Shown here in pieces: positions 42,073 through 50,980 of a stretch of 64,000 nt of DNA (position 1 is the first letter of the stretch; every line of letters begins with the position of its first letter). The stretch lies in assembly GCA_016124375.1 (NCBI GenBank), contig WGNV01000002.1, positions 186,001 through 250,000 of the forward strand. Reading direction: 5' to 3'. Both the position numbers and the translations under genes were made by a program. The notes beneath the pieces are model-generated. The model saw nothing but the letters and a program-made list of their open reading frames with translations, was not told where the DNA came from and made no database searches. The stretch comes from Tepidisphaera sp. Lineage in GTDB: Bacteria > Planctomycetota > Phycisphaerae > Phycisphaerales > UBA1924.

Positions 42073-42486
42073 ATGGCAGATACCGTGTTTGGCAAGATCG
42101 TGCGGGGCGAGATCCCGTGTCACAAGGTGTACGAGGACGAGCAGGTGCTGGCGTTCCTTGACATCGGCCCGGTGAGCCGCGGGCACACGCTGGTGATCCC
42201 CAAGGAGCCCGCGGCCACGCTCGACCAGCTCAGCGACGAGGCCGCGGCGGCGGTCGGACGTGTGCTCCCCCGCATCGCGCGGGCCGTGCTCAAGGCAACC
42301 GGCGCCAACGCCTACAACGTGCTGCAGAACAACGGGCCCGAGGCGCACCAGGCCGTCTTTCACGTGCACTTTCACATCATTCCCAAATACGAGGATGGCA
42401 GCGGCCTGGGCATCGGCTGGCGGGCGGGCAAGATCGAGCCCATCATGGCGGCGGATCTGGCCAAGATCATCAAGTCTCACTTGTGA
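42073..42486 (+). CDS. HIT-family nucleotide-binding hydrolase
   Basis: A 137-residue histidine-triad protein (HINT/Hit-like). The family features are FGKIVRGEIPCHKVYEDE at the start (split strands), LAFLDIGPVSRGHTLVIPK (~27-44), NNGPEAHQAVFHVHFHIIP with the catalytic HVHFH triad (~95), and a C-terminal region. Such enzymes hydrolyse nucleoside phosphoramidates or adenylates. It is a single-gene unit, divergent from mutL and convergent with birA, with 14 bases between stops. Confidence 0.95.
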   Translation: MADTVFGKIVRGEIPCHKVYEDEQVLAFLDIGPVSRGHTLVIPKEPAATLDQLSDEAAAAVGRVLPRIARAVLKATGANAYNVLQNNGPEAHQAVFHVHFHIIPKYEDGSGLGIGWRAGKIEPIMAADLAKIIKSHL

Positions 42487-42500
42487 GTTCGCCGCGCGGC

Positions 42501-43346
42501 TTACTTGAGCAGCGAGGTCGTGAGGGCGGGCAGGCGGATCGTCTCGCCGCCCGTATCTTCGATGACGATGGCGTTGGCCGGGTCGATGTCGCGCACGATG
42601 CCGGTGTGTGTACGGCCATCGTGAACGAAGCCGCAGACCCGCCCCAGCAGCACGTTGCGCTCACGCCACTGGCTCGCCAGATCGTCCGGTGATGACGCCA
42701 GGCATCGGTCCAGTTCGGCGATGAGCTGGGCGGCGACCTGCGCCCGCGAGACCTGGACGCCCAGTTGGCGCAGGCTGCACGCCGTCGCGCGCAGCGGCTC
42801 GGGCCAGTCGGCGTCGGTGTGCGCCACGTTGATGCCGATGCCCACCAGATGCACCCCGTCGGCGGCCTCGATGAGCACGCCCGAGAGCTTGCGGCCGCTC
42901 GCGTGCGGGCCGGCACCATCCCGCTCCACCACGTCGTTGGGCCAGCGGATGCCCACAGGAGTAAGGCCGTGCAGGACGGACTCGATGGTTCGGCACGCGG
43001 CGAGGCCCGCGGCCAGCGAGAGGTGAGCCGCCGACCGCCCGGGCCCCACGACAAAGGTCGCGGGCAGCGATTTCATGCTGATGTCCGCCCACTGCCGCCC
43101 CAGGCGGCCCCGCCCCTTGGTCTGGTGCTCGGCCATCACCACCAGCCCGGGCGAGCCCTGGGCCTGTGCGCGAGCGAGATCCTGCGTGGACTCGGTGACG
43201 CCGGCGACGAACACGCGGGTGACGCTGGCCCCCGCGGGCAGGGCTCGAATGGCTAGGGAAGCCGCGTCCAGAATCTCGGCGCCGTCGCACGCGTAGGCGG
43301 GCGTGGCTTGACCGGCGTTCGAATCAGCGTTCATCTCGCGACTCAT
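42501..43346 (-). CDS. birA: Biotin-[acetyl-CoA-carboxylase] ligase, no DNA-binding domain
   Basis: A 281-residue biotin protein ligase that activates biotin to biotinyl-AMP and attaches it to the carboxyl-carrier protein. The catalytic domain has GVTESTQDLARAQ (~48), EHQTKGRGRLGRQW with the GRGRxGRxW adenylate loop (~73), IRWPNDVV (~125), SGRKLSGVLIEA (~140) and VGIGINV. The N-terminal helix-turn-helix of E. coli BirA is missing, so it is a monofunctional ligase. Its ATG overlaps the stop of nadC (ATGA), so the two are co-translated. The C-terminal SH3-like domain ends in LLK. Confidence 0.93.
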   Translation of the reverse strand: MSREMNADSNAGQATPAYACDGAEILDAASLAIRALPAGASVTRVFVAGVTESTQDLARAQAQGSPGLVVMAEHQTKGRGRLGRQWADISMKSLPATFVVGPGRSAAHLSLAAGLAACRTIESVLHGLTPVGIRWPNDVVERDGAGPHASGRKLSGVLIEAADGVHLVGIGINVAHTDADWPEPLRATACSLRQLGVQVSRAQVAAQLIAELDRCLASSPDDLASQWRERNVLLGRVCGFVHDGRTHTGIVRDIDPANAIVIEDTGGETIRLPALTTSLLK

Positions 43347-44293
43347 GCCGAGACGACGTCCAGCGCGATATCGCGCGAGACGGCGTGGTGCGTCAGCGCA
43401 CCCACGCTGATGCGATCCACCCCGGTCGAAGCGATCAGCGGCAGCGTGCCCAGCGTCACGCCCCCGGAGGCCTCCAGTTCCAGCGACGGGCGCTGCGCGT
43501 CGCGCCGCCTTGCGGCTTCTCGCAACTGGTCGGGAGGCATGTTGTCCAGCAGCACTATGTCGATCAGGCCCTGGGGCAGCGTCAGAAGCGAGTCGAACTG
43601 GTCGAGCGCGTCGACCTCCACCTCGACAAAGTGCAGCGGGCGCATGGCCCGGGCCCGGGTGGCGGCATCCTGCACCACGCTCGCCAGCCGCGCGGGCTCG
43701 ATGCCAGCGATGTGATTGTCCTTGATCAGCATCGCGTCGTGCAGCCCCAGGCGGTGGCAGCGCCCCTGCCCGCAGCGCACGGCGTATTTCTCGAGCATTC
43801 GATTTCCGGGCGTCGTCTTGCGCGTGTCGTAGACGTGGGCCCGACAGCCGGCGGGCAGGGCCCGCACGTATTGAGCGGTCAGCGTGGCGATGCCCGAGAG
43901 CCTGGCGATCAGGTTGAGCATCGTGCGCTCGAGCGCGAGAATCTGGCGCAGCGGGCCCGAAAGCGTGCCCAGCAGGCAGCGAGAGTCGGCCTCTTCGCCG
44001 TCGTGATGGAGCGGAGTCCACGCCGTGTCGGGGGCAAAGACCGAGATCAGTTCGGGCACAACCGCCAGGCCGGCGATGACCCCCCCGCTGCGGGCGACCA
44101 GTTCGGCCCGCCCGCTCTGGGTGGGGGCGATGGAGACCAGGCTGGTGACATCGCCATGGTCGCCCAGGTCTTCGTCGCGAGCGAGTTCGAGCAGGCGGCG
44201 CACCAGGCCCGTCTGGCTCAGGGCGCGGTACAACTCGGGCAGTGGAAGGGCGTTGATGTCCGCCGGGGTGCGCTGGTGGGGATCGCTCGCCAC
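43343..44293 (-). CDS. nadC: Nicotinate-nucleotide pyrophosphorylase (quinolinate phosphoribosyltransferase)
   Basis: A 316-residue enzyme that makes nicotinate mononucleotide from quinolinate and PRPP in NAD synthesis. Motifs are LARDEDLGDHGDVTS (~38), ALERTMLNLIARLSGIAT (~118), VYDTRKTTPGNRMLEKYAVRCGQGRCHRLGLHDAMLIKDNH (split; ~150-190, the PRPP/quinolinate site) and LEASGGVTL (~265). Length is slightly above the usual 280-300. It starts at a GTG exactly six bases after a TAACAT hexamer, without a Shine-Dalgarno. birA overlaps its 3' end, giving a cofactor-synthesis operon. nadA and nadB are not in the window. Confidence 0.95.
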   Translation of the reverse strand: MASDPHQRTPADINALPLPELYRALSQTGLVRRLLELARDEDLGDHGDVTSLVSIAPTQSGRAELVARSGGVIAGLAVVPELISVFAPDTAWTPLHHDGEEADSRCLLGTLSGPLRQILALERTMLNLIARLSGIATLTAQYVRALPAGCRAHVYDTRKTTPGNRMLEKYAVRCGQGRCHRLGLHDAMLIKDNHIAGIEPARLASVVQDAATRARAMRPLHFVEVEVDALDQFDSLLTLPQGLIDIVLLDNMPPDQLREAARRRDAQRPSLELEASGGVTLGTLPLIASTGVDRISVGALTHHAVSRDIALDVVSA

Positions 44294-44305
44294 GGGGCAA
44301 TGTTA
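44294..44305 (-). promoter_or_regulatory. Leaderless-type promoter of nadC-birA
   Basis: TAACAT on the minus strand (44300-44305) is followed by six bases (TGCCCC) and the start GTG at 44293. Confidence 0.55.
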
Positions 44306-44410
44306 CCCGCGTGGGCGGGCCGGGCTGCATGAAAAATGGGATGTTCGGGCCGAAAGCAGGACTTTGCCTAGCATGCCGGTCTGGCGGACGCGAACGAGAA
44401 AGGAGCACGC

Positions 44411-45196
44411 ATGGGTCTCTTGGACGGCAAAGTCGGGCTGGTGGTGGGAATCGCCAACGAGCGGTCGTACGCGTGGCACATCAGCAAGTCGCTGATCGAG
44501 CACGGGGCCAGGTGCGCCTTCACGCACCTGCCGGGCGACCGCAACCACGCCCGCACCAGCCGCTCCATCGAGGCCCTGGGCGTCCAAAACCCCTGGCTCA
44601 AGAGCCTGGACGCGGGCAAGGACGAAGACCTTGATGCTGTCTTCGCCGCCTATGCCGAGTCGTTCGACCGAATGGACTTCCTGATCCACTCCATCGCCTT
44701 CGCCGAGCGCGACCTGCTGCAGCCCGGCAAGTTTGTGACGACCCCCCGCGCGGCGTACCTCTCCGCCATCGACATCTCCGCCTACACGCTGCTCGCCATG
44801 GCCGCCCGCGCAAAGCCCATCATGGCCAAGTCCGGGGGCGGCAGCATCCTGGGCATGTCCTACTACGGCGCCGAAAAAGTCGTCCCGGGTTACAACGTCA
44901 TGGGCGTCGCCAAAGCCGCCCTCGAGTGCACGAGCCGCTACCTCGCCAGCGAGCTGGGCCAGGACAAGATCCGCGTCAACCAGATCTCCGGGGGCTACCT
45001 CCGCACGCTGGCCAGCTCGGCCGTCGGCGGCACCGGCACCATGGAAGACGTCGTCGCCGAGAAGGCGCCCCTCCGCCGCAACGTCGAGGGCGCCGATGTC
45101 GGCAAGACCGCCGTCTACCTGGTCTCAGATCTCTCCAGCGGCGTCACCGGCGAAGTCATCTATGTGGACTGCGGGGTCAACATTCTCGGGGCCTGA
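44411..45196 (+). CDS. fabI: Enoyl-[acyl-carrier-protein] reductase (NADH)
   Basis: A 261-residue short-chain dehydrogenase of the FabI type, which reduces trans-2-enoyl-ACP in fatty acid elongation. The cofactor loop is GIANERSYAWHISKSL (~14). LIHSIAFAERD (~92) precedes the catalytic pair: SYYGAEKVVPGYNVMGVAKAALE is split, with the Tyr near 157 and Lys near 164. NQISGGYLRTLAS (~193) covers the substrate loop. Typical FabI Tyr-x6-Lys spacing separates it from FabG. GAAAGGAG precedes the ATG. It is transcribed alone; a hairpin at 45238-45260 follows. Confidence 0.95.
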   Translation: MGLLDGKVGLVVGIANERSYAWHISKSLIEHGARCAFTHLPGDRNHARTSRSIEALGVQNPWLKSLDAGKDEDLDAVFAAYAESFDRMDFLIHSIAFAERDLLQPGKFVTTPRAAYLSAIDISAYTLLAMAARAKPIMAKSGGGSILGMSYYGAEKVVPGYNVMGVAKAALECTSRYLASELGQDKIRVNQISGGYLRTLASSAVGGTGTMEDVVAEKAPLRRNVEGADVGKTAVYLVSDLSSGVTGEVIYVDCGVNILGA

Positions 45197-45237
45197 GCCC
45201 GCGCCCTGCTGCGTTCGTCATCACATCCGGACCTGCG

Positions 45238-45260
45238 GATCGGGTGCTTCCTGCCCGATC
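45238..45260. other. Hairpin after fabI
   Basis: GATCGGG (45238-45244) pairs with CCCGATC (45254-45260) around a 9-base loop. No T-tract follows, so it is a weak terminator candidate at best. Confidence 0.4.
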
Positions 45261-45337
45261 GGCACGCAGGATCAGCCGATAACCGGCAATTTTAGCCCAA
45301 CCTGAAGAATTCGACTCAATCCGGTCGATGCTTCGGT

Positions 45338-45628
45338 ATGACGATTTTGCCGTCCAACTTGGTGACGTCGCTGGCGGGGGCCTCGGTGGCGCCCCCGTCG
45401 GCGCCGCGCAAGGCGGAGCGAGACGCGGCCGAACGGCGCGGAACGCGCCGGAGCGAGCGCGACGAGTTCGTGCAGAGCGCGCCCGACGTGGTGAGCGAAG
45501 ACGCGGTGCGCAATCTCAAGGGCGGTGCGGACGAGGAAGAACGCGAAGACGCCAAGCGCCGTCAGCACTATCAGCCCAATGATCAGGCCAAGGCCCCCTC
45601 GCGCCCCCGGCTCGATGTGGCGGGCTGA
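45338..45628 (+). CDS. Small charged protein of unknown function (96 residues)
   Basis: I do not recognise a named family. The 96-residue product is rich in Arg, Glu and Asp. It has an N-terminal uncharged stretch (ILPSNLVTSLAGASVAPPS), a central Arg/Glu-rich helix and a C-terminal SEDAVRNLKGGADEEEREDAKRR segment, the part most likely to be conserved. High third-position GC across the frame supports coding here rather than in the opposite-strand frames, one of which contains a spurious hydrophobic stretch. No Shine-Dalgarno is evident. An ATG in another frame lies ten bases upstream. It lies between fabI and a convergent gene. Confidence 0.6.
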   Translation: MTILPSNLVTSLAGASVAPPSAPRKAERDAAERRGTRRSERDEFVQSAPDVVSEDAVRNLKGGADEEEREDAKRRQHYQPNDQAKAPSRPRLDVAG

Positions 45629-45668
45629 GCCTGCCCGCACTGGCTTTGGAGCTGCCCGATGCCCGGGT

Positions 45669-46931
45669 TCACGCCGCGCGCCGGGCAACTTCTCGCTGGG
45701 CGCGATCCACGGCTCGGAAGGCGTCCATGATCAGTTTCTCATCGCCCTCGCGCCCGTGCAGCGCCTTGCTGTGCTTGAGGTCGTCGCTCAGGTCATCGCG
45801 GAAATAGGCGAGGCTGTCGGCAGGCGTGGTGGCCGCCACCAGCGCCACGCACACCGCGAGCCGGGCGGACGTGTGCGTCCCAGGGGTGGAGCGGTCGAGC
45901 TCGGCATTCAGAAACGCCTGCGGATCGCACGCGTCGGCGCCGGAGTTGGTGACCAGGCCGCGAGAGGCTTTCTCGATCGCCGCCAGACCGGCGCGGGTGT
46001 CGCAGTCGCACAGTCGCAGGTACGCGGCACGCAGCAACACCTCGGGCTCATCGCCCGCCAGGCGTGCGGCGGTTTCGGCGGCTTCGCGGCGTGATTGCTC
46101 GTCGGCGCTCTCGGTCGGCCAGCCCGCGGCCCACGCGCTCACGACCCGCGCCGCCGCACGCACCACCCCGCTCTGGCCTTCGTTCCCGCTGCGACGCGAG
46201 AGTTCATCCTCCAGGCGCTGCGCCAGCATCGACACCAGGTCGCGAGTCGGGCGGACCTCCTGCCCGTTGCGGGTCGCATCGCGCGTGAATCGAATCGGGC
46301 GGCGACCATGGAGCCGATCTTCAAACGTCAGACGCATCTCGTGGCGGGAGAGGACCGCCGCCAACTCGGTGAGCAGTCGGACCAGGTGCGGCTCGCCGGC
46401 GCCCTCGGCCAGGCTGGCCCGGGCCGCGTCGATGCGTCCGGGAAGAATCGAGGCAAACGATACCGGACGCGGGGCGCCCCAGTCGTACCAGCTCGCCTCC
46501 TTGCCCGGGTGCTCCGGGGTGCGGATGACGACCTCGCCGTTCTCGTGGCTCAGCAGCGCGTCAAAGCGGGCGTCGCGCAGGGCTTCCTGGGGGTCGGTGT
46601 GCAGCACGGCGAAGAAGCGGACGTCCACGACGCCCGGCGCTTCGATCACCCGATCGCTCCACGCGCCGGGATTGTGAATGCCGACATGCAGGCCCCGCTC
46701 GGGCCAGGCACGCCGATCGTGCCAGAGCGACAGACCTTCGCGGACCTCGCCCAGGTCGAGCGGCAGATGGGCCGTCTCGCTGATGGCGTTGAGCAGTTCG
46801 CCGGTCGTTGCCAGCGTGTTGAGCGTCTCGCGGCTCAGCCACAGGCTGAGACGCCGCCAAGGCGTGCTTGGCCAGCGCTCGCGCGGGGAAAGCGGGAAGG
46901 GTCCGGAAAGCGAGTTGGCGTTGGTCGTCAT
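45669..46931 (-). CDS. Protein of unknown function (420 residues)
   Basis: I do not recognise it. The soluble 420-residue product has no signal peptide or membrane helix. The N-terminal part (~1-200) is mixed alpha/beta with a WHDRRAWPERGLHVGIHNPGAWSD region. The C-terminal half is alpha-helical and Arg/Glu/Ala-rich, with a repeat-like LAGDEPEVLLRAAYLRLCDCDTRAGLAAIEKA section that may be TPR-like. The start MTTNANSLSG is preferred because upstream codons (open for 29 more) are unlike coding sequence. It is flanked by the sdh operon on the same strand, 148 bases upstream, with no evidence of co-transcription. Confidence 0.7.
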   Translation of the reverse strand: MTTNANSLSGPFPLSPRERWPSTPWRRLSLWLSRETLNTLATTGELLNAISETAHLPLDLGEVREGLSLWHDRRAWPERGLHVGIHNPGAWSDRVIEAPGVVDVRFFAVLHTDPQEALRDARFDALLSHENGEVVIRTPEHPGKEASWYDWGAPRPVSFASILPGRIDAARASLAEGAGEPHLVRLLTELAAVLSRHEMRLTFEDRLHGRRPIRFTRDATRNGQEVRPTRDLVSMLAQRLEDELSRRSGNEGQSGVVRAAARVVSAWAAGWPTESADEQSRREAAETAARLAGDEPEVLLRAAYLRLCDCDTRAGLAAIEKASRGLVTNSGADACDPQAFLNAELDRSTPGTHTSARLAVCVALVAATTPADSLAYFRDDLSDDLKHSKALHGREGDEKLIMDAFRAVDRAQREVARRAA

Positions 46932-47079
46932 GGCGTCAAGCCATCGACCGTGGGCGGGAGACGATTTACCCCGGCAGAAGCGGGCGACGCCCGCGCCTGC
47001 CGATTGCGGCACTGGCACAGGCCCTGACGCGAAGGCCGCCTGCGACGGGTGAGCCGGGGGCGAGGCGTGTGCGGGCCCT

Positions 47080-47943
47080 CTAGGACCGGAAAAACTTCGT
47101 GAAGCTCGCCAGCGTCACCGCGCGCCCCATCGCGGCGATGGACTCGGTGAGCGGGATGCTCTTGGGACACACCTTCACGCAGTTCTGGGCGTTGCCGCAG
47201 TCGCTGACGCCGCCCGGGCCCATGAGCGCGTCGAGGCGTTCCATCGCCAGTTCCTTGCCGGTGGCGTGCATGTTGAAGAGGCGTGCCTGGTTGATAGCGT
47301 GGGCGCCGATGAACGAGGTATCCCACTTGGATTCGTCGGCTTCGAGGTTGAACTGCGGGCACGCTTCGAGGCAGCAGCCGCAGGACATGCACTCGGACAT
47401 CTTGTAGCGGATTTCCTGGTCCTTGGGGTGCTCGCGCGGGCCGGGGCCGAGGTTGTAGGTGCCGTCGATGGGCACCCAGGCCTTGACGCGGCGGAGGTTG
47501 TGGAACAGCCGCTCGCGATCGACCCACAAATCCCGGATGATGGGGAACTTGCTCATGGGTTCGAGCGTGATGGTGTCGCCCTCGTTGGGGGCGTAGTCGT
47601 CGAGCAGGCACGAGCAGCTCTGCCGCACCTTGCCGTTGATGACCATGGTGCAGGCGCCGCAGACTTCTTCCAGGCAGCCCGAGTTCCAGACGACGGGCGT
47701 GGTCTTCTTGCCGTCGGTGGTGACGGGGTTGCCCGCGATCTGCTGGAGCGCGGAGATGACATTCATCCCTCGCTCGGTGGTGACCTTGAAGGTCTCCCAG
47801 CGGCTGGCCTTGCCCGGACCGTCGCAGCGTTGAACCTTCACCATCACCGTGCGGCCGACCTTGGCGTTACGCCGGTTGGCGGCACGCTGGGCCAGTTCCT
47901 TCGCGTGTGGGCCGGCGGGAGCATTGGTGAGCGAGGTAATCAT
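47080..47943 (-). CDS. sdhB: Succinate dehydrogenase iron-sulfur subunit
   Basis: A 287-residue electron-transfer subunit of complex II. The N-terminal plant-type ferredoxin domain binds [2Fe-2S] through SGCLEEVCGACTM and a later Cys (~92-115). The C-terminal domain has CMSCGCCLEACP and CGNAQNCVKVCPKS for the [4Fe-4S] and [3Fe-4S] clusters. An N-terminal extension of ~30 residues is longer than usual. GGAGGC lies eight bases before the ATG at 47943; an upstream in-frame TTG overlaps that site and is rejected. It is last in the sdhC-sdhA-sdhB operon, 42 bases after sdhA. Confidence 0.96.
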   Translation of the reverse strand: MITSLTNAPAGPHAKELAQRAANRRNAKVGRTVMVKVQRCDGPGKASRWETFKVTTERGMNVISALQQIAGNPVTTDGKKTTPVVWNSGCLEEVCGACTMVINGKVRQSCSCLLDDYAPNEGDTITLEPMSKFPIIRDLWVDRERLFHNLRRVKAWVPIDGTYNLGPGPREHPKDQEIRYKMSECMSCGCCLEACPQFNLEADESKWDTSFIGAHAINQARLFNMHATGKELAMERLDALMGPGGVSDCGNAQNCVKVCPKSIPLTESIAAMGRAVTLASFTKFFRS

Positions 47944-47985
47944 GAAAACTGCCTCCAATAAATCAAGGCATCGGGCATCAACAAC

Positions 47986-49971
47986 TTACGTATGCGAAGC
48001 GGCAGGTTCCGGCTTCTTGGAAGTCTTGTCGACCTTGCCATAGGTCCGGGCCGCGGGCTTGATGAGCGTGTGGTCCATCTCTTCGAAGGCGATCAACGCC
48101 CCCCGTGACGCCGGATCCCAGCGGGCGACCGTGGTCTTGAGGAACTGCGCGTCGTCGCGCTCCGGGAAATCCGTCCGGTAGTGCGCCCCGCGGCTTTCCT
48201 TCCTCTGAATGCTCCCCTGCGCGATCGCGTCCGCCACGCTCAGCATGTCCTGCACCGCCCGGGCATAGCTCAGCGTCTGATTCGTCCACGACGCGTTGTC
48301 GCCAAGCCTGATCCGCGAGGCGCGGTCCTTGAGCTCGCCCAGTTTGGCGAGGCACTGCTTCAGGCGAGCCTCGCTCTTGACGACCGTGCACGCCGCGGTC
48401 ATCTCGACGCCCAGCTCCTTGTGAATCGCGTACGGATTGGTCTCGGGCTCTGCGTTGGGCGTCACCGAGTTCAACAGCGCGTTCACCCGATTCTGCTCGG
48501 CCTTCACGCTGTCGTCGTAGGGCTGGCTCGGCAGCCCCTCGGCCGGGGCCTTGCTCGGCGCACCGTCCTTCAAGTAGTTCACCACCGACATGCCGCTGAA
48601 CAAGCCGTCAAACAGGCAACTCAGCAGCGCATTGGCCCCGAGGCGATTGGCCCCGTGGAACGCGAAGTTGACCTCGCCGAAGGCGTACAGCCCCTGCACG
48701 TTGGTCTGCATGTTGTTGATTTCGCCGTAGGCCATGCCCTGGCCCACCGCCGCCTGGATCGGCGCCGCCGCCCCGCTCTTGTGCTTGGTGCGTGGCTCGC
48801 TGGGGTTGTAGCTGCCCTTGGTGAACTGCGTCCACAATCCACCCATGCTGTAGTGCACCGCGGGGAAAATCCGCATCGGCGTGAACTTCGGGTCGTCTCC
48901 CACGAACTTTTCGTAGATCTCCAGAATCCCGCCCAGCTTGCGTGCGAGGTAATCCGGATCGCGATGCGTCAGGTCCAGGTACACCTGGTTTTCTCCCGCC
49001 ACGCCCATGCCGTGGTTCACGCAGATGTCGAAGATCTCGCGGGTCGCGATGTCTCGGGGCACGATGTTGCCGTACGCCGGATACTTCTCTTCCAGGAAGT
49101 AATAACGTTCGTTCGCGGGAATGGTCTTCGGGTCAGCGCCGGTCTTGGGGTGCTTGGTCCAGGTTCCGTCGGCCTGCTTGATGCCCGGAACCCACACCCG
49201 CCCGCCTTCGCCACGGGCCGATTCGCTCATGAGGCGCAGTTTGTCTGAGCCCGGGATCGCCGTCGGGTGCACCTGGATCATCTCCGGGTTGCCGTACCAC
49301 GCGCCCGCCTGATAGCACCGGGCGGCCGCCGCCCCCGTACAAATAATGCTGTTCGTGCTCTTGCCGTACACCAGCCCGCAGCCGCCGGTGGCCATCACCA
49401 CCGCATCCGCCCGGAACGCCCGGATCTGCATGGTCCGCAGGTCCTGAGCCACGATGCCCACCGCCCGCCCGTCATGGATCACCGGGCCCAGGAACTCCCA
49501 GTACTCGTACTTGGTGACCTTCCCCTCGGACTCATACCGCCTCGTCTGCTCATCCAGGGCGTAGAGCAACTGCTGGCCCGTGGTCGCGCCCGCGAAGTGC
49601 GTGCGCTTGAAGAGCGACCCGCCGAACAGGCGCAGGTCGCGGTACCCCTCGCTGGTGCGGTTGAACGGCACGCCCATGCGGTCCAGCAGATCGATGATCC
49701 GCGGCGCCCAGTTGGCCATCTCCAGCACCGGGTGCTGATCGGCGAGGAAGTCGCCGCCGTACACCGTCTCGTCAAAGTGTTCGTACTCGCTGTACCCCTG
49801 TTGCCGGGCGACCTCGTTGCACGCGTTGATGCCGCCCTGGGCGCACACGCTGTGCGAGCGTTTCACGGGCACCAGCGAGAAGAGATCCACACTCAGCCCG
49901 GCCTCGGCGATGCGCACGCTGGCCGCGAGCCCCGCCAAGCCTCCACCAACGACGATAACCCGTTGTGCCAT
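47986..49971 (-). CDS. sdhA: Succinate dehydrogenase flavoprotein subunit
   Basis: A 661-residue flavoprotein that oxidises succinate to fumarate. The FAD-binding GGGLAGLAASVRIAEAG (~9) is followed by KRSHSVCAQGGINA, whose His carries covalent FAD (~38). Active-site motifs are HPTAIPGS (~236), SARGEGGRVWV with the proton-shuttle Arg (~252), and HYSMGGLWT (~372). Its size and B. subtilis/epsilonproteobacterial-like layout fit a three-subunit complex with a single five-helix cytochrome b. AAGGG precedes the ATG. It lies between sdhC and sdhB. Confidence 0.97.
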   Translation of the reverse strand: MAQRVIVVGGGLAGLAASVRIAEAGLSVDLFSLVPVKRSHSVCAQGGINACNEVARQQGYSEYEHFDETVYGGDFLADQHPVLEMANWAPRIIDLLDRMGVPFNRTSEGYRDLRLFGGSLFKRTHFAGATTGQQLLYALDEQTRRYESEGKVTKYEYWEFLGPVIHDGRAVGIVAQDLRTMQIRAFRADAVVMATGGCGLVYGKSTNSIICTGAAAARCYQAGAWYGNPEMIQVHPTAIPGSDKLRLMSESARGEGGRVWVPGIKQADGTWTKHPKTGADPKTIPANERYYFLEEKYPAYGNIVPRDIATREIFDICVNHGMGVAGENQVYLDLTHRDPDYLARKLGGILEIYEKFVGDDPKFTPMRIFPAVHYSMGGLWTQFTKGSYNPSEPRTKHKSGAAAPIQAAVGQGMAYGEINNMQTNVQGLYAFGEVNFAFHGANRLGANALLSCLFDGLFSGMSVVNYLKDGAPSKAPAEGLPSQPYDDSVKAEQNRVNALLNSVTPNAEPETNPYAIHKELGVEMTAACTVVKSEARLKQCLAKLGELKDRASRIRLGDNASWTNQTLSYARAVQDMLSVADAIAQGSIQRKESRGAHYRTDFPERDDAQFLKTTVARWDPASRGALIAFEEMDHTLIKPAARTYGKVDKTSKKPEPAASHT

Positions 49972-50036
49972 GCTCGAATCCCTTCGCGAGGCCGTGCCCG
50001 GCTGGCCGCGGCCGAATCACACCTGCCTGACAAACC

Positions 50037-50879
50037 TCACTTCGCAGTTCGGGCGAGGTCGGATGAACCACCCGCATCCGCCGCTTTTTCAAGCACTGGC
50101 AGCGGCCCCTTCAGAATCTTCGCCTCCGCGTCTTTGGCGCTCTTCACATCCAGCACCATGAAGCCGAAAATCGCCGCCCACGCCAGGGCCATGAGCGAAG
50201 CGCCCACGCCCAGACACGCCACGCCCCAGCGCTTCTGCGCCTTGGCCGAGATGGTCAAACCCCAGGTGATCGCGCTGGTCCACAGCCCGTTGGCAAAGTG
50301 AAACACCAGCAGCGAGACGCCCACGAAGTAGAACAGCGCGACGACCAGGCCCTTGAACGTCACGCCGTCGGGCCCGCCCTGCATCACCTGAGCGAGCGTC
50401 GAGCCCGCGAACTCCGCGGACCACTGCGTGCCCCCCGGGATCAGGAACGTCCACCCCCAGCGAAGCGTCGCAAGGTGATAGAAAATGAACGCGATGCCCA
50501 CGTACCCGCTGATCCGCTGCAGCGTGTACCGCCAGTTGTCCTGGTACGCATACCGCTGGTTGTTGGGCTTGCCGCTCATGGCATACACCACGCCCAGGGC
50601 CGCGTGGAACGCGATCGGCAGCCACAGCCCGAAGATCTCGATCAGAAGCAAGAACGGCAGGCTGTGGATGAAGTTCACTTCCTTCTGGAACACCGCCGCC
50701 CCGGCGTGCCCGTAGGCCGCCTCGCGCGAATCAAACCTGCCCCACACGATCGACGCATTGGTCAGCAGGTGCGAGATCAGGAACACGCCGATGGGCATGA
50801 TGCCCGTGAGCGAGTGCAGCCGGCGGAGCAGAAAGTAGTTCCTGTCAAGGAAGCCCGTCTTCGAGTCGGTCTGTGTCAC
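50037..50879 (-). CDS. sdhC: Succinate dehydrogenase cytochrome b subunit
   Basis: A 280-residue membrane anchor of the one-subunit, five-helix, two-heme type (B. subtilis SdhC/ W. succinogenes FrdC class). Helices are visible near 25-45 (LTGIMPIGVFLISHLLTN), 75-100, 125-150, 180-205 and 225-245. His residues in LHSLTG, SHLLTN, IAFHAAL, FYHLATL and VFHFANG are the likely heme ligands. The GTG start has AAGGAA upstream. It is first in the operon sdhC-sdhA-sdhB. The ~30-residue C-terminal tail is soluble and charged. Confidence 0.95.
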   Translation of the reverse strand: MTQTDSKTGFLDRNYFLLRRLHSLTGIMPIGVFLISHLLTNASIVWGRFDSREAAYGHAGAAVFQKEVNFIHSLPFLLLIEIFGLWLPIAFHAALGVVYAMSGKPNNQRYAYQDNWRYTLQRISGYVGIAFIFYHLATLRWGWTFLIPGGTQWSAEFAGSTLAQVMQGGPDGVTFKGLVVALFYFVGVSLLVFHFANGLWTSAITWGLTISAKAQKRWGVACLGVGASLMALAWAAIFGFMVLDVKSAKDAEAKILKGPLPVLEKAADAGGSSDLARTAK

Positions 50880-50980
50880 GCGAGAGATTCCTTCTCAGTG
50901 GCCTTCGGTCTCAGCGGTCCGGGCAGATCACCCTCTCACTCACCCTTTCGCCTCGGCCGGGCGCCCCCGGCCCATCACGC

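Noticed and set aside
43347-44408. A long upstream extension of BirA through the nadC region
   Set aside because: It is a frame-shifted shadow of nadC; BirA starts at the ATGA overlap.
45272-45688. A minus-strand frame with a hydrophobic stretch resembling a membrane protein
   Set aside because: The remainder is Arg-rich noise and codon bias favours the plus-strand frame at 45338.
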